Positions 29,197-39,097 of a DNA stretch of 64,000 nt are shown here, in pieces (the first letter of the stretch is position 1; the number at the start of each line of letters is the position of its first letter). The translations under genes were made by a program, and so were the position numbers. Under the pieces are notes generated by a model that saw only the letters and a list, made by a program, of their open reading frames with translations, was not told where the DNA came from and did not search any database. The DNA comes from a bacterium HR33. GTDB lineage: Bacteria > Gemmatimonadota > Gemmatimonadetes > Gemmatimonadales > GWC2-71-9. The stretch covers positions 75,111 through 139,110 of the forward strand of contig BEIJ01000005.1 in NCBI GenBank assembly GCA_002923375.1, read 5' to 3'.

Positions 29197-30129
29197 TTAT
29201 TGAGGCGGGCGCCGCCGCCTTTGGTTTTGGAGAGGAGGGGAATCCGCCGGCTGGGGCGCTACCACCGGCGAGCGCCGTTCCAGCCGCGGTGTCAGGTTCC
29301 TCAATATCGGCGACAGCCACGGCTCCGGCGCGGCGGCGCGCTCCGGTTCCCGGGGTAGCTCTTGCGGCCTCGAAAGCCAAGGGATCAACCTTCGAAGGTC
29401 CGGTACGCCCGATATCCAGTCGCCGGGGGATCGTTCGGCGGGGGCGCGGCGATCTCGAAAGCCGTAGCGATATCCCGCCTTCGGGTCGCTATAGCGCACC
29501 AGTGCAAACCTAGGACAGGTGCGCTGGTAGGGATCCCAAACGGGGTGCGTGTTGGGTGCATGGCAGTCGTAACAGACAAAGCGCGGATAATCGTACTGGC
29601 CTTCCACGCGGTAGGCTACGAGCGCGGAACCGTAGGCCGCTGCGCGATTGGTCAAGATTTGCTCTGCGAGGTCCGTGAAGGAAGCGTACGGATCGCCGGT
29701 TATACGTCCCTCGGGGAAAAAAGATGCGCGATCCCACCGCTCGCCGCGCACCACCTTGCGGTAATCGAAAGGTTCCTCCGAGGCCACGGCGAAAAGATAC
29801 CCTAGGCCCGGTTCGAATTCCGCCGAGAAGGCGTGCGAAGTGCCCCCGGCGGTAATCTCGTAGGTTCTCCCCCCGTTAAGATAGTTGTTTTCCCACGGAT
29901 GTTCGGGGTAGAGAATGCTCAGGCGTCCCTCCGTGTCCGCTCTGAACACGGTGACGTAGGCTGCACGATCGGTTCTCAGGTACACTTTGACCGGGGTGCC
30001 GCGAGCCCAGGATGACTGGGCAGGGGGATCTACGCGGATGGACACCGCAGGCGGGCGGTCTTGAACCGCCAGGGCACCGAGGAGTAAGAAGGCAGTACCG
30101 ATCACCGTTCCGGATCTGGGAAGATGCAC
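29197..30129 (-). CDS. DUF4384-type secreted protein with a CxxCH motif
   Basis: A 310-residue exported protein: hydrophobic N-terminus (TVIGTAFLLLGALAV), then a DUF4384-like beta domain about 30-120 (KVYLRTDRAAYVTVFRADTEGRLSILYP split across the usual strands). About residue 186 it carries CYDCH followed by a second His and Cys (THPVWDPYQRTC). The C-terminal 90 residues are Pro/Arg-rich and probably disordered. The start is GTG 30129; I see no strong ribosome site. The role is unknown; DUF4384 proteins often accompany surface or envelope functions. Confidence 0.72.
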   Translation of the reverse strand: MHLPRSGTVIGTAFLLLGALAVQDRPPAVSIRVDPPAQSSWARGTPVKVYLRTDRAAYVTVFRADTEGRLSILYPEHPWENNYLNGGRTYEITAGGTSHAFSAEFEPGLGYLFAVASEEPFDYRKVVRGERWDRASFFPEGRITGDPYASFTDLAEQILTNRAAAYGSALVAYRVEGQYDYPRFVCYDCHAPNTHPVWDPYQRTCPRFALVRYSDPKAGYRYGFRDRRAPAERSPGDWISGVPDLRRLIPWLSRPQELPREPERAAAPEPWLSPILRNLTPRLERRSPVVAPQPADSPPLQNQRRRRPPQ

Positions 30130-30288
30130 GGAGCGTGCCAGCGAAATCTGGGGTCTATGGTGTTGTGGGCGGTGAAGTTAGGCGGTTGCTCCGAGGAGCG
30201 TAAAGGGTGTGCCGTCCTACTCGGGTGACGGGGGTGTTCCCGGGCGGTGGCGATTCAGTCGGCGGCGCTTCGGTGGTAACTTGAATGC

Positions 30289-31194
30289 GTGACGTCTAAC
30301 CTGGCGCGGCCCGACCTTTTCGATCCCTACGAGGTGGCCCAGCTCGGAGGCTTGGAGCTGGTAGCCTGGGGTGTAGTGGAAGGGTTTCTCGCCGGCTTGC
30401 ATCGCTCGCCGTACCGGGGTTTCTCGGTGGAGTTCGCCGAGCATCGTTCCTATCAACCGGGGGATGAGCTTCGGTATATCGATTGGCGGGTGCTGGCTCG
30501 TTCTGACCGCCTGTTCGTCAAACAGTACGAGGAAGAGACCAATTTGCGGGCGATGATCGTGCTGGACGCCAGTCGATCGATGGACTGGAGCGGAGCGGAG
30601 CGAAGGCTGACCAAGCTGGAGTATGCCAAAAGGCTGGCCGCGGCCTTGGGCTTGATACTGCTGCGCCAGAGGGATGCTACCGGCTTGATCGGGTTCGACG
30701 AAGAGGTACGCTCGGTGGTTCCCGCCCGATCGCGGACCCGTCACTGGTGGACCTTGGCTGCCGCTTTGGATGCGATACGGCCAGGGGGAGGTACCGCGGC
30801 TGCTCCGGCGCTGAGGCGGGTCACCGACCTATTGAGACGCCGCGGCCTGGTGATCTTCATATCGGACTTGTTGTTCGATCAGCATTTGGCGCTGCTGGCG
30901 CTGCAATATCTCAGACATAGAGGCCACGAGGTGGCGGTGTTTCACGTGATGGATCCGGTGGAGCTAACCCTCGAGGGCCAGCCCGAGGCCCGGTTCGAAG
31001 ATCCCGAAAGCGGCGCGGCGGTGGTAGCGCGGCCCCGGGAGCTGAGGGCCGCATATTCGGAGCGGGTGCAGCGAGCGATTCAGAACTGGCGAGCCGCGTG
31101 CCGGAGCGGCGGGATCGCCTACCACCACGTCACCACCGACACTCCCTTCGGGTACGTGCTCAGGAAAGCTACCTCTCGGCACGCCCGGGTCTGA
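30289..31194 (+). CDS. DUF58 protein (VWA-like)
   Basis: A 301-residue cytoplasmic protein of the DUF58 family, with hallmark SPYRGFSVEFAEHRSYQPGDELRYIDWRVLARSDRLFVKQYEEE in separate blocks and a von Willebrand A core with a MIDAS-like DASRSM. Such proteins usually work with a MoxR AAA+ ATPase and BatA-type membrane proteins; the BatA-like gene follows 13 bases later but no MoxR gene precedes it here (the 159 bases upstream hold nothing recognisable). The start is GTG 30289. Confidence 0.9.
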   Translation: MTSNLARPDLFDPYEVAQLGGLELVAWGVVEGFLAGLHRSPYRGFSVEFAEHRSYQPGDELRYIDWRVLARSDRLFVKQYEEETNLRAMIVLDASRSMDWSGAERRLTKLEYAKRLAAALGLILLRQRDATGLIGFDEEVRSVVPARSRTRHWWTLAAALDAIRPGGGTAAAPALRRVTDLLRRRGLVIFISDLLFDQHLALLALQYLRHRGHEVAVFHVMDPVELTLEGQPEARFEDPESGAAVVARPRELRAAYSERVQRAIQNWRAACRSGGIAYHHVTTDTPFGYVLRKATSRHARV

Positions 31195-31207
31195 GCGCGG
31201 GTAGGCG

Positions 31208-33031
31208 ATGATAGCTTTTCTCCAGCCGTTGGCTCTGCTGGGTCTTGCAGCGGCCGCGATTCCGGCCATTCTCCACTTTCTGGCCAAGAGAGTTCCACCC
31301 ACCGTTTGGTTCCCGGCGGTGCGTTATCTGGAGGATACCGAGCGGGAGCAGAGCCGGCGCTTGAAGCTGCGGCATCTGCTTTTGCTGATACTTCGGACCG
31401 CGCTGATCGTTTGCGTGGTGCTCGCGGCGGCGCGTCCGGTAGCCGATGTCGGGCTCGGTTCCGCTCACCCTCCCACGGCGCTCGGCCTGGTGGTGGACAA
31501 CTCCCTTTCTTCCGCGGCGATCGTGGAAGGGCGGCGGGTGCTGGACCGGATCGTGGAGAAGGCGCTGGAGGTGATCGGGAAGCTGGCCGAGCAAGACCAG
31601 CTTTGGGTGGTGACCGCCGACGGCGTGGTGCGCCGGACCGGCCGGTTGGAAGCGCTGGAGCTGGTGCGGGCTTTGGATCCGCTGCCGCGGCGCTTGGACT
31701 TGGGCCAGGCGGTGCGGCTTCTGGATCGGGTAGTTAGCGCCGCCCCCTTGGCGGAGCGGGAAATAGTCGTGTTGAGCGATCTGCAGCGGACCGCGTGGTC
31801 CGCGGGTGACACTGCGGGCGCGCGGGTGTTGCTGTGGCGGCCGGCGGTGCGTGCGGTGAACCGGAGTGTCGATTCCGCGCGGTCGGAGCCGTCAGTGTGG
31901 ACGTCGCACGGGGAGGTGGTGGTAGCGCTCGGAGGCAACAGCGAGATCCCTGCGGCGGTACGGCTGGAGATGAACGGTCGCGAGATAGCTCGATCGGTGG
32001 CCCGCGCGGGAGATCGTCTGGTAATGAGCGTGACCCCGACGCGGCGCGGCTGGCAGGCGGGTGTGGTTCGGACGGATCCCGACGAGTTGCGCTTGGACGA
32101 CGATTGGTATTTGGCCGTTAGGGTGGCCGAGCCTGCGGAGGTAACGGTGGAGTCGGGAGCGGGGAGATACGTGGCGGAGGCGCTGGAGGTGCTGGGGGAA
32201 GGCGGGCGCGTGCGATTGGGTGGCGGCGTGATCGTCTCCGACCGGGTGGCGGGCACCCGGACCGTGGTCTTCCCTCCGAGCGACGGAGCACTGGTGGGGA
32301 ACCTGAACCGCCAGTTGGCTGCGCGGGGGCTGACCCTGCGGGTAGGGGAGCGCATAGAGGGGGAGTGGCGTGCCGAGGGAGAGGGTTTGGCGGGGGTCCA
32401 GTCGGAAGCGGCGGGCGGTTGGATAACGGTGAAGAAGCGCCACCGGTTGTCCGGTGGGGAAGCGGTGCTGGCTCGTGCGGGCGGAGAGCCTTGGATGGTG
32501 CGCGAAGGCGGCGTGATCCTGATAGGGAGCCGGTTGGAAGAGGATTGGACCGATCTACCGGTCAGTGCGTGGTTCGTGCCGTTCCTGGACGTGCTGGTTA
32601 ACCGCTTGGCTGCGGGGGAGGTGCGGGTGGTGAACGCCAGTCCGGGGGAGGCGGTGAGGCTGCCGCCCGGAGCGGTGCGCGCCGTAGGCCCCAATGGTGC
32701 GGTGGAGGGTGATGCGGAAGGTGCGATAACGGCCCCTGTGGAACCGGGGGTGTATTTCTTCGTCGGTGCCGCGGGAGACACGGCGGGTGCCTTGCAGGTG
32801 AACCACGATTCGCGCGAGTCCAGGCTAGATCCGGTAGATGCCAGGGTTGTAAGAGGTACCCTGGGTACCCGGGCCCGCTTGGTAGGGGATCGTGCATTGA
32901 GCCGGGAGCTTTTCGGCGGTGCGGCGCGGGCGGATCTTACCCTGCCGTTCTTGCTCTTGGCGTTGGCTCTGGCGGCGGTGGAGCTGATCGTGGCCAGTTT
33001 GGGCACCCGCCAGACGGCGGGCAAGGAGTAA
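31208..33031 (+). CDS. BatA-domain membrane protein (VWA-like)
   Basis: A 607-residue inner-membrane protein. The N-terminus has the BatA double-membrane module: FLQPLALLGLAAAAIPAILHFLAKR then LKLRHLLLLILRTALIVCVVLAAARPV. A VWA-type domain follows (about 90-230) with DNSLSS at the metal site and VLSDLQR. The remainder is beta-rich and outside, ending with a membrane segment (LTLPFLLLALALAAVELIV). Linked to DUF58 upstream and 5 bases from mfd downstream. Confidence 0.85.
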   Translation: MIAFLQPLALLGLAAAAIPAILHFLAKRVPPTVWFPAVRYLEDTEREQSRRLKLRHLLLLILRTALIVCVVLAAARPVADVGLGSAHPPTALGLVVDNSLSSAAIVEGRRVLDRIVEKALEVIGKLAEQDQLWVVTADGVVRRTGRLEALELVRALDPLPRRLDLGQAVRLLDRVVSAAPLAEREIVVLSDLQRTAWSAGDTAGARVLLWRPAVRAVNRSVDSARSEPSVWTSHGEVVVALGGNSEIPAAVRLEMNGREIARSVARAGDRLVMSVTPTRRGWQAGVVRTDPDELRLDDDWYLAVRVAEPAEVTVESGAGRYVAEALEVLGEGGRVRLGGGVIVSDRVAGTRTVVFPPSDGALVGNLNRQLAARGLTLRVGERIEGEWRAEGEGLAGVQSEAAGGWITVKKRHRLSGGEAVLARAGGEPWMVREGGVILIGSRLEEDWTDLPVSAWFVPFLDVLVNRLAAGEVRVVNASPGEAVRLPPGAVRAVGPNGAVEGDAEGAITAPVEPGVYFFVGAAGDTAGALQVNHDSRESRLDPVDARVVRGTLGTRARLVGDRALSRELFGGAARADLTLPFLLLALALAAVELIVASLGTRQTAGKE

Positions 33032-33036
33032 AAGCG

Positions 33037-36000
33037 ATGCTGGCAGGGTTGTTGGATCGGTTCAGGTCTCTGGCCGCCTATCGCGAGCTTTCGGGCGCTC
33101 TGCCGGCCCGTGCCGAGTTACGTGCGATCTCGGGGCTTCCGGGATCTTCGGCTGCGGTCCTGACCGCGGCGCTGGCGGAGGATTTTCCTCAACGTCTGCT
33201 TGTGGTGATCGCCCCGGGTCCCTCGGAGGCGGAGCGGTGGCTGGCGGATCTGTCGGTGTTGTTGGGCGATCGGGCGGCGCTCTATCCCCAGAGGGAGGCG
33301 CTGGGGGAGGAGGAGCCCCACCTGGAGATTGCGGGCGAACGGATGGAGACGGTGGGGAAGCTTCTGGAGGGCAAGATAAGAGTCCTGGTCACCACGGTTA
33401 GGGCGACGGTAGAGCGTACCCGTATTCCCCGGGCGGTGAGGGAGCTTCGCCTGGAGCTGCGCAAGGGGGATCGGGAGCGTCTTTCCCGCGTGGTTGAACG
33501 CCTGCAGGCGATGGGTTACGAGCGGAGGCCTTCGGTGTTGGACGTAACCCAATACGCCGTGCGCGGCGGGATAGTCGATGTTTACGGCTTCGGGATGGCG
33601 GCTCCGACCAGGATAGAATGGTGGGGCGACGAAGTGGTTTCCATTCGTCATTTCGATCTCGACACTCAGCGTTCCCTGCAGGAGATCGATGCGGTCAGTC
33701 TACTGCCTCGCATCAGTCCGGCGCTGGCGGAGCAAGGGGACGAAGGGTCAGCGGGAGATCGGCAGAGCATTTTGGAGATCCTGCCGCTGGACGCGCTTTT
33801 GGTGCTGGATCGCGAGGTGAGGTATCAGGAGGTGGAGAGGTTGTGGTCCGAGGCGGAGCATCATTTGGCGGTGGCGCGACGGCGCGGGGAGGATGTGCCG
33901 GGACGAGAGGTGCTGTTCATGGAGCCGCAACGCTGGGTGGAATTGTTGGATCGGTTTCCCCGTGTCGCCGTGAGCGACGCCGGAGGCGAGTTGCACTTTC
34001 CGGTATCGCCTCCGGATGCGATAGGGAGGGATCTGTCTCGGGTGGCGGCTCTGGCTGGTCGCCTGCCGGTGCTGATCTTATGCGACAACGAGGGGCAGGT
34101 GGAGCGGCTGGAGGAGTTGTTGGCGCCGCCGGGGGAGCCGGAGCGCCTCTCGCCGAACATCACGCTGGCGATCGGTTCGCTGCACGGCGGATTTGCGTTG
34201 CCCGATCTGGTAGTGCTCACCGATCACGAGATCTTCAATCGTCCTCGGAGATTGAGGCGCGCGAGGAGGTACCGGGAGGCGGTCTCCGGGGGTGTGGGGG
34301 GGTTGAGTCCCGGAGACTACGTGGTGCACCTGGAGCACGGGATCGGTATCTATCGGGGGATCGAGACGATCACCGCGGGCGGAGGAACGATCGAGGTTGC
34401 GGTGCTGGAATACGAGGGCGGGGATCGGCTCCAAGTGCCGCTCTACCGGATCGATCAGTTGGAACCGTATCGCACCGGTCCGGAGGGTGACGGCAGTCCT
34501 CCGCGGCTGGATCGCTTGGGCAGTACCCGCTGGAGGAGGCAACGGGTCCGTACCGAGCGGGCGGTGCGGAAGCTGGCCGCCGAGCTGTTGGAGCTGTACG
34601 CTAGGCGTTCGGTGGCGGTCGGGTTTGCCTGCCCGCCCGATACTCGGTGGCAGCACGAGCTGGAGTCCTCTTTCCTTTACGAAGACACTCCGGACCAGCG
34701 AAAGGCCACCGAGGACGTGAAGCGGGATATGGAATCTCCCAAGCCCATGGACCGGCTGATCGTGGGGGACGTCGGTTACGGCAAGACCGAGGTGGCGATC
34801 AGAGCGGCGTTCAAGGCGGTTCAGGCGGGCAAGCAGGCGGCGGTCTTGGTCCCCACTACGATTTTGGCGGAGCAGCACGGGCGTACTTTCCGCGAGCGGC
34901 TGGCGGCTTTTCCGGTGAACGTTGCGGTCCTCTCTCGTTTCCGGTCTTCAAAGGAAGTGCGCGGGATTCTTTCGGGGCTCAAGAGCGGAGCCATCGATAT
35001 CGTCATAGGAACCCATCGGCTCCTCTCCCGGGACGTGGAGTTCAGGGATTTGGGGTTGCTGGTGATCGACGAGGAGCATCGTTTTGGGGTGCGTCACAAG
35101 GAGCGGCTCAAGGCGCTGCGACTCTCGGTGGACGTGCTGACCCTTACAGCCACTCCGATTCCCCGCACTCTCCACATGGCGCTTTCGGGTCTCAGGGATC
35201 TTACACTGATAGAGACGCCGCCGCGGGATCGCTCGCCGGTGTTGACCTTCGTGGAGCCCTGGGACGACGAGCTCTTGGCGGAGGCGATCGCTCGGGAGCT
35301 GGACCGTGGCGGTCAGGTTTTCGTGGTTCACAATCGGATCGAGACTATAGACACGGTGGCTGCCAGGGTTCAGCGCCTGGCGCCGGGCGCTTCGCTGGCG
35401 GTAGCGCACGGTCGGATGAAAGAAAGCGAGCTGGACGAGGTGATGCGGCGTTTCGTCGAGGGAGATTTGGACATTCTGGTGTCCACCATGATCGTCGAGT
35501 CCGGCTTGGATGTTCCCAATGCCAACACCATGATCGTGCACGAGGCGGATCAATTCGGGTTGGCGCAGCTGTACCAGTTGCGCGGCAGGGTGGGCCGGGG
35601 GCACCGCAGAGCATATTGTTATCTCCTGGTGGGCGACACGGTGGACCCGGAGGCGGAGCGGCGTCTCGAGGTTCTGGAGCAGCACACCGATCTGGGATCG
35701 GGCTACCGGATCGCACTGAAGGATCTGGAGATTAGGGGTGCGGGCAATCTGCTGGGGGCGCAGCAGTCCGGTCACGCTCACTCCGTCGGGTACGATCTTT
35801 ATCTCCGGTGGTTGAACGAGGCGGTGCAGGCGCTGAAGGAAGGCAAGCCCGCGGCGTGGGAGCCTCCGGACGTTTCCTACGATCGTCCCGCCCATCTTCC
35901 CGACTGGTACGTACCCGACGAGGATGCCAAGCTGGATTTTTATCGCCGGCTGGCGCGGGTGGTGCGGCGTGACGAGATTGCACAGCTGAGGGAGGAACTC

Positions 36001-36345
36001 AGAGACCGGTTCGGGCCCGTGCCACCTGAGGCTGAGGGTCTCTTGATCGTAAGCGAGCTTCGGGTCCTGGGTGCGCAAGCCGGTCTTGCGTCGGTGGCGA
36101 TTCGGGGCGATGAAGCGCGGCTGGTGTTTCGGGCGGGCGCCGCCCCGCGGCTGGTTCGGCTGAACGCGGCGCTCGACCGGGTGCAGTTCGCTGCCGAGGT
36201 GCGCCGCGTGGTACCCCTCAGCATGAAGCTCACCCGGCTGGGCGGGCTGGACATCGGTCCCGGTTTGGTTCGGGCGCTGGCCGAGGTGGTCGGCGAAGAG
36301 GAGCACACGGTTCGGAGAAAGGATGCCACATGGGGCGGCTCTTGA
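33037..36345 (+). CDS. mfd: Transcription-repair coupling factor Mfd
   Basis: Removes RNA polymerase stalled at lesions and recruits UvrA. At 1102 residues: UvrB-like N-terminal domains (1-400), RNA-polymerase-interacting CarD-like domain near 424 (GDYVVHLEHGIGIYRG), SF2 translocase with Walker A GDVGYGKTEVAIRA near 577, DEEH box VIDEEHRFGVRHKE, motif VI QLRGRVGRGHRRAYCYLL, and the C-terminal TRCF domain. It overlaps the next gene by 16 bases. Confidence 0.97.
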   Translation: MLAGLLDRFRSLAAYRELSGALPARAELRAISGLPGSSAAVLTAALAEDFPQRLLVVIAPGPSEAERWLADLSVLLGDRAALYPQREALGEEEPHLEIAGERMETVGKLLEGKIRVLVTTVRATVERTRIPRAVRELRLELRKGDRERLSRVVERLQAMGYERRPSVLDVTQYAVRGGIVDVYGFGMAAPTRIEWWGDEVVSIRHFDLDTQRSLQEIDAVSLLPRISPALAEQGDEGSAGDRQSILEILPLDALLVLDREVRYQEVERLWSEAEHHLAVARRRGEDVPGREVLFMEPQRWVELLDRFPRVAVSDAGGELHFPVSPPDAIGRDLSRVAALAGRLPVLILCDNEGQVERLEELLAPPGEPERLSPNITLAIGSLHGGFALPDLVVLTDHEIFNRPRRLRRARRYREAVSGGVGGLSPGDYVVHLEHGIGIYRGIETITAGGGTIEVAVLEYEGGDRLQVPLYRIDQLEPYRTGPEGDGSPPRLDRLGSTRWRRQRVRTERAVRKLAAELLELYARRSVAVGFACPPDTRWQHELESSFLYEDTPDQRKATEDVKRDMESPKPMDRLIVGDVGYGKTEVAIRAAFKAVQAGKQAAVLVPTTILAEQHGRTFRERLAAFPVNVAVLSRFRSSKEVRGILSGLKSGAIDIVIGTHRLLSRDVEFRDLGLLVIDEEHRFGVRHKERLKALRLSVDVLTLTATPIPRTLHMALSGLRDLTLIETPPRDRSPVLTFVEPWDDELLAEAIARELDRGGQVFVVHNRIETIDTVAARVQRLAPGASLAVAHGRMKESELDEVMRRFVEGDLDILVSTMIVESGLDVPNANTMIVHEADQFGLAQLYQLRGRVGRGHRRAYCYLLVGDTVDPEAERRLEVLEQHTDLGSGYRIALKDLEIRGAGNLLGAQQSGHAHSVGYDLYLRWLNEAVQALKEGKPAAWEPPDVSYDRPAHLPDWYVPDEDAKLDFYRRLARVVRRDEIAQLREELRDRFGPVPPEAEGLLIVSELRVLGAQAGLASVAIRGDEARLVFRAGAAPRLVRLNAALDRVQFAAEVRRVVPLSMKLTRLGGLDIGPGLVRALAEVVGEEEHTVRRKDATWGGS

Positions 36346-37736
36346 AGGCTGTATCGGCAGGGATCTTTGTCGCGGCGTGCGGGGGCGTGCGGGATGCCTT
36401 CACGCCGCACGTGGAGACCGTGGCCCGGGCGGCGGGCTACGAGCTCACGGTGGAACAGCTGGGTCAACTTTTCAGCACCGCTCGGAGTTTGCCTTTGCGT
36501 CCCGACGTAGTGGAGCGGTCGGCGCATCTCTGGGTGGACTATGTGCTGTTCGCCGATCGAGTGCTGGCGGGGGACTCGATGTTGGACAGTGTTAGGGTGG
36601 TGGCGGCGCGGTGGCCCGACGTGCAGTCGGCGCTGATCGAGCGGCTGCACGCCAATCTGGTGGCGGCGCGCGGCGTACTGGACTCGGCTCAGCTCGACAG
36701 CGTGTATCGGGCGGGGGAGTACCGCCTCATCCGGCATATCCTGTTGCGCGCCGATCCTTCCCTGTCTCCCGCGGCCCGGGAGGGGAAGCGCCGGCAGGCG
36801 GAGGCTCTGCGGGCGCGGCTTGCGGCCGGAGGTTCTTGGGCGCAGGCCAACGCTCTGAGCGAGGACTCCCTGGCACGGGCTCGCGGCGGGGAGATCGGGG
36901 TCATAGCGCGGGGAGAGACGGTCGAGCCGTTCGAGAACGTGGCGTTCGCCCTCGAGCCGGGAGAAATATCGCAGGTGACCGAGACCCCGTACGGATTCCA
37001 CGTTCTCACGCGGCCTCCTTTGGAGGAAGTCCGCTCTAGCTATCGCGCCGCGGTGGAACGGCGACTGTCAGCGCGCGCGGACTCCGTCTATCTGGCGCAG
37101 CTGGTGGAGCGCCGAAAACTGGCGGTGCGCTCCTCGGCGCCGAGCGCGCTGAGGGAAGCGGTGCGGGAACCCCTTCTGTCTCGAGAGTCGAAAACCGTGC
37201 TCGCCGAATACGCAGGCGGCAAGTTCACCGTAGGGGACTTTATGCGGTGGCTGGATGTGTTACCTCCCCAGCTGGAAGATCAGATCGGCGGTGCCTCGGA
37301 CCAGCAGCTTGTGAGTCTGGTACGCTCCCTGGCTCAGAACGAACTTTTGGTTTCCGAGGCCGAAGCTGCGGGAGCGAGTTTGACGGACGGAGAGATGGCC
37401 GAGCTCAAAGCAGGTCTGGCCGCTGAGATCGCCCAAGTGCGGAGCGCTCTCAAGTTGGACACGATCCCGGAAGGCGTTTCGGGCGACCGGGAGGCGCGCA
37501 AGCGCTTGGTGGAGGAGAAGGTGATGCAATACTTCGACGTCTTTGCCAACGACCTGCCCCAGCTGGTTCCGGTGCCGCGGTTCCTGGCTGACCGGTTGCG
37601 CGAGGAGCAGAAGTGGCGGGTCTTTCCGGCGGGCGTGCGGCGTGCTTACGAGCGGGCTACTCAGCTTCGCGCTTCCTTGGACAGCGCCGCGGGTCGCACG
37701 CCGGCCATCGTGCCGCCGGGTGCCGGCATCAGATAG
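36330..37736 (+). CDS. Parvulin-type peptidyl-prolyl isomerase lipoprotein
   Basis: Envelope folding factor, 468 residues. The N-terminus MGRLLKAVSAGIFVAACGG carries a lipobox (VAAC), so it is probably membrane-anchored. A PpiC domain spans about 135-235 with LIRHILLRAD, SEDSLARARGGEIGVIARGETVEPFENVAFALEPGEIS in blocks and TPYGFHVLTRPP. The C-terminal half is helical and chaperone-like, with a PrsA/SurA look. It begins within the last 16 bases of mfd and is followed 11 bases later by a SurA-type gene. Confidence 0.85.
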   Translation: MGRLLKAVSAGIFVAACGGVRDAFTPHVETVARAAGYELTVEQLGQLFSTARSLPLRPDVVERSAHLWVDYVLFADRVLAGDSMLDSVRVVAARWPDVQSALIERLHANLVAARGVLDSAQLDSVYRAGEYRLIRHILLRADPSLSPAAREGKRRQAEALRARLAAGGSWAQANALSEDSLARARGGEIGVIARGETVEPFENVAFALEPGEISQVTETPYGFHVLTRPPLEEVRSSYRAAVERRLSARADSVYLAQLVERRKLAVRSSAPSALREAVREPLLSRESKTVLAEYAGGKFTVGDFMRWLDVLPPQLEDQIGGASDQQLVSLVRSLAQNELLVSEAEAAGASLTDGEMAELKAGLAAEIAQVRSALKLDTIPEGVSGDREARKRLVEEKVMQYFDVFANDLPQLVPVPRFLADRLREEQKWRVFPAGVRRAYERATQLRASLDSAAGRTPAIVPPGAGIR

Positions 37737-37747
37737 GAAATTTGGCG

Positions 37748-39097
37748 ATGCGGGAGTCGAGGTACAGGGTGTCCGGGATGGCCATGCTTCGGCTGGCGGC
37801 GATCGCGGTTCTCTTGAGTCCCGCCTCCGCTTTGGCCCAAGAGACGCAGTCATCCGAGTTCGCCTTGGTGGACCGGATAGTTGCGATTGTGGGTGATGTG
37901 GCGATCCCCTTCTCGCGCTTGGAAGAGGAGATCAACCTCATGCGCGCGCAGGGGATGCGGGTGCCCGCGGATTCGGTCCAGCTGGCCCGGTTCAGGCGCG
38001 ATCTATTGGACCGGTTGATAGACGAGGAGCTGTTGGTGCAGCAGGCGCGGCGGGACACCGCGATCGTGGTAGAGGACGCGGACGTACAGCGTGCGGTGGA
38101 GGAGGTCATGCGCCGCATCCGGCAGCAGTTTCGCTCGCAGCTAGAATTCGAGCGCGAGCTCAGGCGGTCCGGATTCGGCACCGTAGAGGAGTATCGCCGC
38201 TGGGTGGCGGAGCGCAGGCGGCGGGAGTTGTTACAGGACGCCTTGGTTCGGAAGCTGGAGCAGGAAGGAAAGTTGCGGGCAGTGCAGCCTACGCAAGCCG
38301 AGATGCGGGCATTTTACGAGAGAGTAGTGGAGCAGCAGCCGCCGCGTCCCGCCTCGCTCACATTTCGGCAGATTGTGGTGCAGCCGCAGCCGGACAGCTC
38401 CGCCGTCTTACGGGCGTTCATGCTAGCCGACTCGCTCGCCCGGGCGATCCGCGGCGGCGCGGATTTTGCCCAAGTGGCACGCCGTTTCTCGGACGATCCG
38501 GCGACCCGCGAGCGCGGAGGAGACTTGGGGTGGTTCCGCAGAGGAACCATGACCCCCGCTTTCGAAGATGTGGCTTTTAGGTTGCGTCCCGGATACGTGT
38601 CAAGTCCGGTTCGCACTCCGTTCGGATTTCATATCATCCAGGTACAGCGGGCGGAGCCGGCCGAGATTCAGGCGCGGCACATCCTGATCGCTCCGGAGAT
38701 CACCGAGGAAAACGCTCGCCGTGCCAAGGAAACCGCGGACACCCTGGTGGCTCTGCTCCGGCGCGGAGCGTCGTTCGACTCCCTGGCGCGGCTACACCAC
38801 GATCCCACCGAAGAGTCGTTCGTGGCCAACGTGATACGGGACAGCCTGCCGGCGGGTTACCGCGAAGCGCTGGCCGGAGCGAAAGAGGGCGACATAGTGG
38901 GCCCCATAGTGCTGGAGCGGCCCGGAGGTGACCTGAGGTACGCTGTGGTGAAGGTGGAGCAGGTTCGTCCCGAGGGCCCCTACACTTTCGAAGAGTTGCG
39001 GGAGCGAATTCGGGCGCAGCTGGCCAGGGAAGGAGCTCTGAGGCGGTACTTGGAAGATCTGCGCAAGCGGACCTACATAGAGATTCGATTGCCTTGA
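37748..39097 (+). CDS. SurA-like periplasmic chaperone / peptidyl-prolyl isomerase
   Basis: Periplasmic chaperone for outer-membrane proteins, 449 residues. From ATG 37748 (AGGAAA 9 bases before) a signal peptide ends at ASALAQ; ATGs at 37778 and 37784 are alternatives. A SurA-type N-terminal domain follows (VDRIVAIVGDVAIPFSRLEEEI) and then two PpiC domains, one with FRQIVVQPQPDS, GGDLGWFRRGTMTPAFEDVAF and TPFGFHIIQV, the second degenerate from ARHILIAPE. It overlaps pdxA by one base, the surA-pdxA order also seen in E. coli. Confidence 0.9.
   Translation: MRESRYRVSGMAMLRLAAIAVLLSPASALAQETQSSEFALVDRIVAIVGDVAIPFSRLEEEINLMRAQGMRVPADSVQLARFRRDLLDRLIDEELLVQQARRDTAIVVEDADVQRAVEEVMRRIRQQFRSQLEFERELRRSGFGTVEEYRRWVAERRRRELLQDALVRKLEQEGKLRAVQPTQAEMRAFYERVVEQQPPRPASLTFRQIVVQPQPDSSAVLRAFMLADSLARAIRGGADFAQVARRFSDDPATRERGGDLGWFRRGTMTPAFEDVAFRLRPGYVSSPVRTPFGFHIIQVQRAEPAEIQARHILIAPEITEENARRAKETADTLVALLRRGASFDSLARLHHDPTEESFVANVIRDSLPAGYREALAGAKEGDIVGPIVLERPGGDLRYAVVKVEQVRPEGPYTFEELRERIRAQLAREGALRRYLEDLRKRTYIEIRLP

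Noticed and set aside
29197-29460. Plus-strand frames opposite the Pro/Arg-rich tail of the DUF4384 protein
   Set aside because: Low-complexity antisense translation without start signals.
30130-30288. MoxR ATPase expected before the DUF58 gene
   Set aside because: The 159-base gap is too short and contains no ATPase motif.
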